This document shows, one piece after another, positions 1-5,899 of a stretch of DNA of 6,064 bases (positions within the stretch are counted from its first letter, which is position 1; the number at the start of each line of letters is the position of its first letter). The DNA lies in NCBI GenBank assembly GCA_025360985.1, contig JANYBA010000126.1, forward strand, positions 1 through 6,064. Direction: 5' to 3'. The notes below the pieces were generated by a model. It was not told where the DNA came from. It did no database searches and saw only the letters and a program-made list of their open reading frames with translations. The stretch comes from Gammaproteobacteria bacterium. GTDB lineage: Bacteria; Pseudomonadota; Gammaproteobacteria; Xanthomonadales; Xanthomonadaceae. The position numbers and the translations under genes were made by a program.

Positions 1-291
1 GACTACCTCGCCGCCTTGCGTCGCCTGCATTCGCCGCGGCCGGCGCGGGTGGTCCGCGTTCCGGCCTGGCTGGCGCGTGCGGCCAGCCATGCCTGCGACC
101 TTCTGCACCTCACGCCGCTGTCCTACGGCCACCTGGAGTTATTGCGGCGTGACAACGGCCCGCAACGCAATCGCATCTCGGAGCTGCTGCAGCGACCGCC
201 GCGCGGCATCGGCATCGGCGCCGGCGCATCCGCCACCGGACGGCCCTGGCGCGACCCCCGGGGCGCTCGCGGTGCGATAATCGCGCCATGA
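1..291 (+). CDS. C-terminal end of a probable NAD-dependent epimerase / atypical SDR (NDUFA9-like), 5' end outside window
   Basis: Open in frame 1 from the first base; 96 residues are visible before TGA (289-291). The segment [16 protein letters not shown] (visible residues 37-52), followed by the 'NRISELL' stretch, resembles the C-terminal part of NAD(P)-binding atypical short-chain dehydrogenases related to the complex I 39-kDa subunit, where a 'LSxGHxELLxxDN' block precedes the end. The catalytic and Rossmann parts lie upstream of the window, so the assignment rests on this block and on memory of the family. The last 25 or so residues are rich in Arg, Gly and Ala and look like an unconstrained tail. 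They are translated from DNA that also carries the ubiE promoter candidate. The stop overlaps the ubiE start (ATGA at 288-291), so the two genes may be co-transcribed and translationally coupled. The substrate cannot be told from this fragment. Confidence 0.6.
   Translation, partial: DYLAALRRLHSPRPARVVRVPAWLARAASHACDLLHLTPLSYGHLELLRRDNGPQRNRISELLQRPPRGIGIGAGASATGRPWRDPRGARGAIIAP
273..281 (+). promoter_or_regulatory. Extended -10 promoter candidate just upstream of ubiE
   Basis: TGCGATAAT contains a TGn extension plus GATAAT, a 5/6 match to the sigma-70 -10 box TATAAT. It ends six bases before the ubiE ATG (288), so transcription would start at or within a base or two of the start codon, giving a leaderless message. 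No convincing -35 hexamer is present at the usual distance, which fits extended -10 promoters. The 11-mer GCGATAATCGC (274-284) is also an inverted repeat around one base, so a small operator is an alternative reading. The motif lies inside the last codons of the upstream gene. Confidence 0.45.
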
Positions 292-1058
292 GCGAGTCAG
301 GCGAAACCACCACCCATTTCGGCTTCCGGGAAGTACCGATCGGCGAGAAGAAGAAACTCGTCGGCGAAGTGTTCTCGTCGGTGGCGGGCAAGTACGACCT
401 GATGAACGACCTGATGTCCTTGGGCGCGCACCGGGTCTGGAAGCGTTATTTCGTCGCCACCTCGGGCGTCAAGCGCGGCGATCGCGTGCTCGACCTCGCC
501 GGCGGCACCGGCGACATCGCCGCCCTGATGCACGAACGCGTCGGCGATTCCGGCGAAGTGGTGCTCGGCGACATCAACGCCGCCATGCTCGGCGTCGGCC
601 GCGACCGCCTGACCGATCGCGGCCTGGTGCGCGGCCTGCGCTACGTGCAATTGAACGCCGAAGCGCTGCCATTTTCTGATGGAAAAGGGCCTGATGGCGG
701 TTTCGACCTGGTGACGATCGCTTTCGGCCTGCGCAATGTCACCGACAAGCCGGCGGCCTTGCGCGAGATGCGCCGCGTGCTCAAGCCCGGCGGCCGTGCG
801 CTGGTGCTGGAGTTTTCGCAGGTCAAGCAGGAATGGTTCCGGCCGATCTACGATTTCCATTCGTTCAAGGTATTGCCAGGGTTGGGCAAGTTATTCGCCA
901 ATGACGCCGACAGCTACCGGTATCTCGCCGAATCGATCCGCAAGCACCCGGCCCAGGAAGAACTGCAGGCGCTGATGGTCGAAGCGGGGTTCGAGCGCTG
1001 CAGCCACCGCAACCTCAGCGGCGGCATCGTCGCGATTCACTCGGGCTACGCTGTGTAG
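288..1058 (+). CDS. ubiE: Ubiquinone/menaquinone biosynthesis C-methyltransferase UbiE
   Basis: A 256-residue protein, close to the roughly 250 residues usual for UbiE. It transfers a methyl group from S-adenosylmethionine to the ring of a polyprenyl-methoxy-benzoquinol in ubiquinone synthesis, and to demethylmenaquinol where menaquinone is made; it is cytosolic or membrane-associated. Visible signatures in order: TTHFGF near the N-terminus (7-12); the UbiE block with [10 protein letters not shown] at 35-44; SAM-binding motif I DLAGGTGD (69-76); an acidic residue closing strand 2 in GDIN (D95); LNAEALPF (122-129); [10 protein letters not shown] (144-153); RRVLKPGG (162-169); and a closing [10 protein letters not shown] typical of the family. 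Residues 130-138 (SDGKGPDGG) are longer than the four or so residues I recall in the E. coli protein and contain a short duplication. The ATG overlaps the upstream stop, and the stop codon TAG lies inside a REP-like element. No strong Shine-Dalgarno is visible, consistent with leaderless or coupled translation. Confidence 0.97.
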   Translation: MSESGETTTHFGFREVPIGEKKKLVGEVFSSVAGKYDLMNDLMSLGAHRVWKRYFVATSGVKRGDRVLDLAGGTGDIAALMHERVGDSGEVVLGDINAAMLGVGRDRLTDRGLVRGLRYVQLNAEALPFSDGKGPDGGFDLVTIAFGLRNVTDKPAALREMRRVLKPGGRALVLEFSQVKQEWFRPIYDFHSFKVLPGLGKLFANDADSYRYLAESIRKHPAQEELQALMVEAGFERCSHRNLSGGIVAIHSGYAV

Positions 1059-1099
1059 GAGCGGCGATTCTCGACGGTGGTGCCGGTGACGCCGCGACC
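1054..1099 (+). repeat. REP-like (GTAG-headed) palindromic element overlapping the ubiE stop
   Basis: TGTAGGAGCGGC at 1054-1065 matches the head of the short extragenic palindromes common in xanthomonads and relatives (GTAG tetranucleotide followed by GGAGCGGC). The matching tail GCCGCGACC lies at 1091-1099, and GCGGC (1061-1065) can pair with GCCGC (1091-1095) across a 25-base loop. Typical members have a loop of only a few bases, so this copy is either degenerate, interrupted by extra sequence, or a head with a chance tail. The TAG of the GTAG head is the ubiE stop codon. Such elements are usually mobilised or maintained by REP-associated tyrosine transposases (RAYT), none of which is in this window. 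Family membership is recalled from memory, not searched. Confidence 0.45.
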
Positions 1100-1148
1100 A
1101 AAGGTACCGCCGGGCTTTGTGTCGCGGCGTTACCGGCTAGAACCGTCG
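1072..1148. repeat. Large imperfect palindrome in the ubiE/ATPase convergent gap
   Basis: Three nested arm pairs are seen. Outer: CGACGGT (1072-1078) with ACCGTCG (1142-1148). Main: a 17-base arm 1082-1098 (starting GCCGGTGACG) with 1121-1137, where all positions pair, one as a G-U (1088/1131). Inner: CAAAG (1099-1103) with CTTTG (1115-1119), leaving an 11-base loop that includes a GGTACC. The outer and main stems are separated by three unpaired bases on the left and four on the right. In total about 29 pairs can form in RNA from either strand. No T-run follows on either strand, so it is not a textbook intrinsic terminator. It lies between two converging genes and may act as a bidirectional block, an mRNA 3'-end protector or half of a REP doublet. 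The stem itself is seen directly; its function is inferred. Confidence 0.8.
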
Positions 1149-1157
1149 CGCGTACCG

Positions 1158-2849
1158 TCAATCGATCCGCACCCGGCAGGCTTCGGTCAGCGAAATCAGG
1201 CCCTTGCGCGCCAGGTTGACGGCCGCTTCAGTGATCGGGGTCATGCCTTCCTTGACCGCCGCCTTGTGGATGGCGTCGGCGTTGACGCCGGGCACGATCA
1301 GCTTCTGCAGGGTCGGCGTCACCACCATCAGTTCGTGGATCGCATGGCGCTTGCGCACGCCCAGGCCCTCGCAACGGGCGCAGCCGCGGCCGATGTAGAA
1401 AACGTCGTCTTCCGACACGCCGAGCGACTTGCGCATGCGCATGTCGACCGGCTCGACACCGCGGCAATAAGTGCAGGTCAGGCGGACCAGTCGTTGCGAC
1501 ATCACCGCCAGCAGGGAGGCGCGCAGCAGGTAGGGCTCGACGCCGAGGTCGATCAGGCGGGTCACGGTCGAGGCAGCGGAATTGGTGTGCAGGGTGCTGA
1601 GCAGCAAGTGGCCGGTCAGCGAGCTTTCCACGGCGATGCGCGCGGTCTCGGTATCGCGGATCTCGCCGACCATGATCACGTCGGGGTCGTGGCGCAGGAA
1701 GCTGCGCATGGCGCTGGCGAAGTTGAAGCCGACCGCGCGATTGACCTGCATCTGCTGGACATTCTCGATGTAGTACTCGACCGGTTCCTCGATGGTCAGG
1801 ATGTTGATGCGCTGCTTGCGCAACTCCAGCAGCATCGCGCACAAGGTGGTGGACTTGCCGCTGCCGGTCGGGCCGGTGGTCAGGAACATGCCGTGGCTGC
1901 GCGCCATCACGTCGTCGAGGCGTTGCCGGTCCTTCGCCGGAAGGCCGAGCTGGTCGAGGTTCCACAGGCCCTCGCTGGTATCGAGCAGGCGCACGACCAC
2001 GCTCTCGCCATAAATGCTCGGCAGCACCGAGATGCGCAGGTCGACCTTGCGACCCTCCGCCAGCTCGAAGCTGACGCGGCCGTCCTGGGGTCGGCGGTGC
2101 TCGGCCAGGTTCATGTGCGCGAGCACCTTGATCCGGCTGACTACCGCCGCCTGCAGCGCGCGGATCACCCGGCGCACCGGCACCATCTCGTCGTCAATGC
2201 GGAACAGGATGTCGGTGCCGTGTTCGGTCGGCCGCAGGTGGATGTCGGAGGCGCGCCGGCTGACCGCCGAAGCGATGGTGCTGGCGACCAGGCGCACCAC
2301 CGGTTGTTCGCGCGCCAAACGCTCGACTTCCTTGTCGCTGGTGTCGACGTTGATCGCGCGCGGATCCAGGCCGAGCAGGGCGACGATGGCCATGTCCTCG
2401 GAATGGTCGTAGCAATGCGCGATCGCTTCCTGGATCACGTACGGCGAAGCCAGGATCGGCACCACCCGGTGGCTGGACAGGAAGCGCAGTTCGCTCAGGG
2501 TCTGTTCGTCGCCGGGGTTCTCGACCGCGACCGCGAGGCGGCCCTTGTAGTGCAGCAGCGGGATCGCCCGCAACCGGCGCGCGACTTCCGGCTTGATCTG
2601 CAGCAATTCGTTTTCGTGCGGTTCGAATTCCAGGGACGGCAGGATCGGGACGCCAAGTTCGAGCGCCCGGAACCAGGTGGCTTCCTCGTAAAGTTCGGAG
2701 GCCTTGCGCCAGGCCGACAACTCCAGGCGCTGGATTTCCACGCCGTGCGGCTCGACCGGAAAGGTCTCCAGGTACTGTTGCACTGCCGCACGACCGCGCA
2801 GGACCAAGGCGTAGCTGTGTTGGAGGGGAACGGGACTCGGGGGCGTCAT
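1158..2849 (-). CDS. GspE/PulE/PilB-family secretion or pilus assembly ATPase, orphan
   Basis: A 563-residue ATPase of the type II secretion / type IV pilus family; such proteins form cytoplasmic hexamers at the inner membrane and power pilin or pseudopilin assembly. Residues about 85-145 (containing IPLLHYKGRLAVAVENP) look like the N-terminal T2SSE_N/MshEN-type domain. The ATPase core shows Walker A GPTGSGKST (326-334), Asp box TIEEPVE (352-358), Walker B region DVIMVGEIRD (390-399) and His box STLHTNSA (418-425). A four-cysteine zinc motif, CTYC (459-462) and CARC (490-493), has 27 residues between the pairs, against 29 that I recall for EpsE. The segment after it, LGVRKRHAIHE, departs from the usual TGYxGRxGIxE. 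No gspF/pilC, pseudopilin or secretin gene adjoins it, so the system served is unknown. Start: ATG at 2849 has only a weak ribosome site; an in-frame ATG at 2882 has GGAGG eleven bases upstream and would add 11 residues, but may instead overlap the -10 box. Confidence 0.92.
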   Translation of the reverse strand: MTPPSPVPLQHSYALVLRGRAAVQQYLETFPVEPHGVEIQRLELSAWRKASELYEEATWFRALELGVPILPSLEFEPHENELLQIKPEVARRLRAIPLLHYKGRLAVAVENPGDEQTLSELRFLSSHRVVPILASPYVIQEAIAHCYDHSEDMAIVALLGLDPRAINVDTSDKEVERLAREQPVVRLVASTIASAVSRRASDIHLRPTEHGTDILFRIDDEMVPVRRVIRALQAAVVSRIKVLAHMNLAEHRRPQDGRVSFELAEGRKVDLRISVLPSIYGESVVVRLLDTSEGLWNLDQLGLPAKDRQRLDDVMARSHGMFLTTGPTGSGKSTTLCAMLLELRKQRINILTIEEPVEYYIENVQQMQVNRAVGFNFASAMRSFLRHDPDVIMVGEIRDTETARIAVESSLTGHLLLSTLHTNSAASTVTRLIDLGVEPYLLRASLLAVMSQRLVRLTCTYCRGVEPVDMRMRKSLGVSEDDVFYIGRGCARCEGLGVRKRHAIHELMVVTPTLQKLIVPGVNADAIHKAAVKEGMTPITEAAVNLARKGLISLTEACRVRID

Positions 2850-2880
2850 CGGACCAGCCTGCAGCGATCGTCGCCCCAGC

Positions 2881-2886
2881 ATGATA
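2881..2886 (-). promoter_or_regulatory. Candidate -10 box for the ATPase gene
   Basis: On the minus strand this reads TATCAT, a 5/6 match to TATAAT, 31 bases upstream of the ATG at 2849. Transcription would begin near 2873-2875, leaving a leader of about 25 bases. No good -35 hexamer is found 16-18 bases upstream. If this is the real promoter, the alternative ATG at 2880-2882 would lie within the -10 box itself, so it could not be on the transcript and the 2849 start is supported. Confidence 0.3.
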
Positions 2887-2911
2887 CTCGCCGCCTCCGG
2901 GGCGCGCCTCT

Positions 2912-2920
2912 TGATAAACT
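2912..2920 (+). promoter_or_regulatory. Candidate extended -10 box for the aminopeptidase-hydrolase pair
   Basis: TGATAAACT reads as TGn plus TAAACT (4/6 to TATAAT); GATAAA one register earlier is an alternative. It lies in the 102-base divergent spacer, 31 bases before the ATG at 2952, so a leader of about 25 bases is predicted. It is one of the few AT-rich patches in this neighbourhood. There is no clear -35 box. The ribosome site before 2952 is weak (GAG six bases upstream). Confidence 0.3.
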
Positions 2921-2951
2921 CAGCGTTTCCCCGACACCGATCGAGCCCGCC

Positions 2952-4880
2952 ATGCGCCTTGCCGTTCCCTTGCGTGCGTCCATGCTTGCCGCGACCCTCC
3001 TGTTGCCCCTCGCGGCCTGCCAGAAACCGGCGCCGCAAACCGTTGCCCCGCCCACCGCCAGCGAAGTCCCCGCCATGCCCGCGCACGACGTCAATTCCTA
3101 TGCCGAACCTGAACACGTCGTGGTCAAGCACCTGGCTTTGGACCTTACTGTGGACTTTGAACGGAAAGTGCTGGAAGGCGCGGCCACGCTCGACCTCGAC
3201 TGGAAGGACGCGGCCAGCCGCCAGCTGGTGCTGGACACCCGGGATCTGGCCATCGCCAAGGTCGAAGGCGGCGATGGCGCGACCTGGCAAGAACTCAAGT
3301 ACGCCCTGGCGCCGCGCGACGCCATCCTCGGCAGCAAGCTGGCCATCGAGCTGCCGGCGCAGTTGCCGAAGGTGCGGATCAGCTACAGCAGCTCGCCGCA
3401 AGCCTCCGGCCTGCAATGGCTGACCCCGGCGATGACCTTGGGCAAGAAGACGCCGTTCATGTTCAGCCAGTCCGAAGCCATCCACGCGCGTAGCTGGGTG
3501 CCGCTGCAAGACACGCCCGGCGTACGCTTCACTTACGAGGCACACATCACCACGCCGAAGAACGTGATGGCGGTGATGAGCGCTGACAACGATCCGAAGG
3601 CGCCGCGCGACGGCGATTATTCCTTCACCATGCCGCAGGCGATTCCGTCCTACCTGATGGCGATCGCCGCTGGCGATCTGGTGTTCCGCCCGATCAACGA
3701 ACGCGCCGGCGTCTGGGCGGAACCGGCCATGGCCGACAAGGCCGCGAAGGAATTCGAAGACACCGGCAAGATGATCGACACCGCCGAGCAGTTGTACGGG
3801 CCGTATCGCTGGGGCCGCTACGACATCCTGGTGTTGCCGCCGTCGTTCCCGTTTGGCGGCATGGAAAATCCGCGCCTGACCTTCGCCACGCCAACCGTGA
3901 TCGTCGGCGACAAGTCCTTGGTCAGCCTGATCGCGCACGAATTGGCGCATAGCTGGTCGGGCAACCTGGTCACCAATTCGAGCTGGAAGGACATCTGGCT
4001 CAACGAAGGTTTCACCACTTACGTGCAGGACCGCATCGTCGAATCGCTCTATGGCGTCGAGGCGTCCGACATGGAGAAGGTGATCGCCCGGCACGGCCTG
4101 GCCGAGGAGATGAAAGACATCAAGCCGGACGACCAGTTGCTGGCGCTGGCGCCGCTGACTGGGCGTGATCCGGACGAGGCGCTGACCAGCGTCGCCTATA
4201 TCAAGGGCCAGTGGTTCCTGACCTTCCTGGAAGATCGTTACGGCCGCGCGGTGTTCGATCCGTTCCTGCGCAAGTGGTTCGACGACCACGCCTTCACCAG
4301 CACCGACAGCGCTGAATTCGAGCGTTTCCTCGATGCCGAGCTGGTGGCGAAAAATCCCGGCAAGGCCACGGCGGCGGAATTGCATGCCTGGTTGCACGAG
4401 CCGGGTATTCCGGCTTTCGCCAGCGCGGCGTCGTCGAAACGTTTCGACGCTGTCGACGAGGCGCGCGGGCACTGGCTGGCCGGCCATGCGGCCGCCACCG
4501 ATCTCGACACTGCGAAGTGGACCACGCAGGAGTGGGTGCATTTCATCGAAGGCATGCCGGAAACGCTCAGCGTTGCCCAGATCCAATCGCTCAACGACGC
4601 TTTCCATTTCACCGGCAGCGCCAATGGCGAAATCGCCCAGCGCTGGTATCCGCTCACGATACGCAGCGGCGATCTATCCGCGCGCCCGGCGATCGCGGCG
4701 TTCCTCGCGCGCATTGGCCGACGCAAGTTGATCATGCCGACCTACGGTGAACTGGCAAAGACGCCGGATGGCCTGGCCTTCGCCCGCGCGGTGTTCGCCA
4801 AGGCGCGTCCGGGGCTGCATCCGATCACCATTGTTTCGGTTGAAGCCGCGCTTGCCGACAAGCCGCCGGCAAAACCGTAA
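2952..4880 (+). CDS. M1-family metallo-aminopeptidase lipoprotein, leukotriene-A4-hydrolase-like
   Basis: A 642-residue zinc aminopeptidase that should remove N-terminal residues from peptides in the envelope. The start at 2952 gives a lipoprotein signal: MRLAVPLR, a hydrophobic stretch, and lipobox LAAC with Cys23; a Pro/Ala linker follows to about residue 48. The N-terminal beta domain includes SGLQWLTP (152-159) and SQSEAIHAR (172-180), which match the leukotriene A4 hydrolase branch. The catalytic domain has the exopeptidase motif GGMEN (302-306) and HELAH (329-333), with Glu352 completing HExxHx18E; the ligands are His329, His333 and Glu352, with Glu330 as general base. Tyr416 in SVAYIKG matches the catalytic Tyr (Tyr383 of human LTA4H). 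Asp408 aligns with Asp375, while Leu411 replaces Tyr378. The C-terminal helical domain carries GRRK (589-592), aligning with the Arg563/Lys565 carboxylate clamp. It lacks Asp at position +2 of the lipobox (Gln24), which by the E. coli Lol rule predicts outer-membrane sorting. The hydrolase gene follows closely. Confidence 0.95.
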   Translation: MRLAVPLRASMLAATLLLPLAACQKPAPQTVAPPTASEVPAMPAHDVNSYAEPEHVVVKHLALDLTVDFERKVLEGAATLDLDWKDAASRQLVLDTRDLAIAKVEGGDGATWQELKYALAPRDAILGSKLAIELPAQLPKVRISYSSSPQASGLQWLTPAMTLGKKTPFMFSQSEAIHARSWVPLQDTPGVRFTYEAHITTPKNVMAVMSADNDPKAPRDGDYSFTMPQAIPSYLMAIAAGDLVFRPINERAGVWAEPAMADKAAKEFEDTGKMIDTAEQLYGPYRWGRYDILVLPPSFPFGGMENPRLTFATPTVIVGDKSLVSLIAHELAHSWSGNLVTNSSWKDIWLNEGFTTYVQDRIVESLYGVEASDMEKVIARHGLAEEMKDIKPDDQLLALAPLTGRDPDEALTSVAYIKGQWFLTFLEDRYGRAVFDPFLRKWFDDHAFTSTDSAEFERFLDAELVAKNPGKATAAELHAWLHEPGIPAFASAASSKRFDAVDEARGHWLAGHAAATDLDTAKWTTQEWVHFIEGMPETLSVAQIQSLNDAFHFTGSANGEIAQRWYPLTIRSGDLSARPAIAAFLARIGRRKLIMPTYGELAKTPDGLAFARAVFAKARPGLHPITIVSVEAALADKPPAKP

Positions 4881-4900
4881 TGGCGAACGCATCGGCATGA
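4878..4900 (+). other. Stop-start relay between aminopeptidase and hydrolase genes
   Basis: The aminopeptidase stop TAA (4878-4880) shares its last A with an ATG (4880-4882). That ATG opens a six-codon frame (MANASA) whose TGA (4898-4900) overlaps the hydrolase ATG (4897-4899) as ATGA. No Shine-Dalgarno is visible before the hydrolase start. Ribosomes ending the first gene could therefore restart on the mini-frame and again on the hydrolase. The arrangement is seen directly; coupling is inference, and chance is possible over so short a distance. Confidence 0.35.
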
Positions 4901-5826
4901 GCAAGCGTCGCGCCGCGCTGGCGATCTCGCTGGGCGTGGCGCTGACCACGGTCGGCATGGCCGTGGTCATGCCCGAACGCGTGCTGCAGGCCGAATTCGC
5001 ACGACAGCGTTGGCTGGCCGGCGCCAGCCAGCGATCATTGGAAGCGGCGCAACATCGCTGGAGCTATCTCGAAGCGGGTAGCGGTCCATTGGTCGTGCTG
5101 GTACATGGATTTACCGGCAGCAAGGAAAACTGGCTGCCGCTGATGCGCGAGTTGGCGAAAACCAATCGGGTGATCGCCCCCGACCTGCCCGGCTGGGGCG
5201 AAAGTGAACGCCAGGCCAGTGCCGATTACGGGCCGATTGCGCAGGCGGAACGGTTGGCGGATTTCATCGCGATGCTGAAAGATCGGCCAGTGCTCTTGGT
5301 CGGCCATTCGATGGGCGGACAGATTGCCGGGCTATTGCTCGCGCGCCATCCCGATGTCGCCCAGCGACTGGTCTTGATGTCGTCGGCTGGCGTGCGTTTC
5401 AGCGGTAACGATTTTGGCCGGCAAGTGCTGGCCGGGCGCAATCCCTTCGAAGTGAAAACCCGTGCTGAACTGCATCGCTATCTCGGCATCGTCTTCGTCG
5501 ATCCGCCGTTCGTACCGTGGCCGGTGGATCGCGCGCTCGTCGCGCAGCGCCGCGCCGACGTCGCGTTCGAGCAGCAGGTGCTCGATGCCATCGGCCGCGG
5601 CCCGGAGGCGTTCGAACTGCAGTCGCAGTTGCCGAACCTCCGCCTGCCGGTATTGCTGCTCTGGTGCCGCGACGACCGCGTGATCGACGTCAGCGCGGCC
5701 GACATTTTCCGCGCCGGGTTGCCGCACAGCCAGACCGTGTTGCTGGCCGGCTGTGGCCACATGCCGATGATGGCGCAACCGGCGAACGTGGCCGAGGCGT
5801 TGCGGCGGTTCGATGCAGAGCCCTAA
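4897..5826 (+). CDS. Alpha/beta-fold hydrolase with N-terminal membrane anchor
   Basis: A 309-residue serine hydrolase of the alpha/beta superfamily, probably an esterase or lipase-like enzyme. Residues 6-25 form a hydrophobic segment after a Lys/Arg-rich N-terminus and read as an uncleaved signal anchor, placing the enzyme in the periplasm attached to the inner membrane. The oxyanion region HGFTGSKENW is at 70-79, followed by APDLPGWGES (94-103). The nucleophile elbow GHSMGG puts Ser138 in place; the acid is likely Asp260 in WCRDDRVID; and the histidine is His288 in GCGHMP. The lid region lies between about 165 and 235. The closest recalled relatives are lipase/hydrolase proteins of gammaproteobacteria with the same HGFxGxKxNW block, but the fold covers many reactions and the substrate cannot be read from motifs. 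The gene starts 16 bases after the aminopeptidase stop, so one transcript is likely. The chosen ATG keeps the whole signal anchor; longer in-frame starts would run inside the upstream gene. Confidence 0.9.
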   Translation: MSKRRAALAISLGVALTTVGMAVVMPERVLQAEFARQRWLAGASQRSLEAAQHRWSYLEAGSGPLVVLVHGFTGSKENWLPLMRELAKTNRVIAPDLPGWGESERQASADYGPIAQAERLADFIAMLKDRPVLLVGHSMGGQIAGLLLARHPDVAQRLVLMSSAGVRFSGNDFGRQVLAGRNPFEVKTRAELHRYLGIVFVDPPFVPWPVDRALVAQRRADVAFEQQVLDAIGRGPEAFELQSQLPNLRLPVLLLWCRDDRVIDVSAADIFRAGLPHSQTVLLAGCGHMPMMAQPANVAEALRRFDAEP

Positions 5827-5842
5827 TTGGGCGATGAGTGTC

Positions 5843-5851
5843 TGATATTCT
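5843..5851 (+). promoter_or_regulatory. Weak extended -10 candidate upstream of the right-edge gene
   Basis: TGATATTCT reads as TGn plus TATTCT (4/6 to TATAAT) in the AT-richer gap after the hydrolase gene, 48 bases before the ATG at 5900. No -35 box is evident. It is offered only because the gap needs a promoter if the next gene is not read from the hydrolase operon. Confidence 0.2.
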
Positions 5852-5899
5852 TCGTATGCCCTGCCTGTCGCGCAGAACTCCAACGGATCGAGTACCAGC

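Noticed and set aside
297..860. Minus-strand 187-codon frame within ubiE
   Set aside because: It lies wholly antisense to a well-supported gene, has no recognisable motif and no ribosome site; an expected shadow of high-GC coding DNA.
1072..1148. Palindrome as a classical intrinsic (rho-independent) terminator
   Set aside because: The stem is long enough, but neither strand has a run of T after it; kept as a structured repeat of unknown function instead.
1077..2951. Plus-strand frame open for about 1.9 kb upstream of the aminopeptidase ATG, apparently giving a 1267-residue protein
   Set aside because: It is antisense to the ATPase gene in codon register, where stops would need TTA, CTA or TCA codons on the minus strand; high-GC genes avoid these. 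The translation is His/Gln/Ala/Asp-rich without any motif, and the lipoprotein signal at 2952 marks the true start.
2850..4607. Minus-strand frame open for about 1.8 kb upstream of the ATPase start, antisense to the aminopeptidase
   Set aside because: The same register effect applies: the aminopeptidase gene uses almost no TTA, CTA or TCA codons, so the opposite frame stays open. The product is Arg/Gly/His-rich with no ATPase-family features, and the ATPase-like sequence begins only near 2849.
5820..5832. GCCC-TAATT-GGGC hairpin at the hydrolase stop as a terminator
   Set aside because: The stem is only four pairs and no T-run follows, too weak for an intrinsic terminator.
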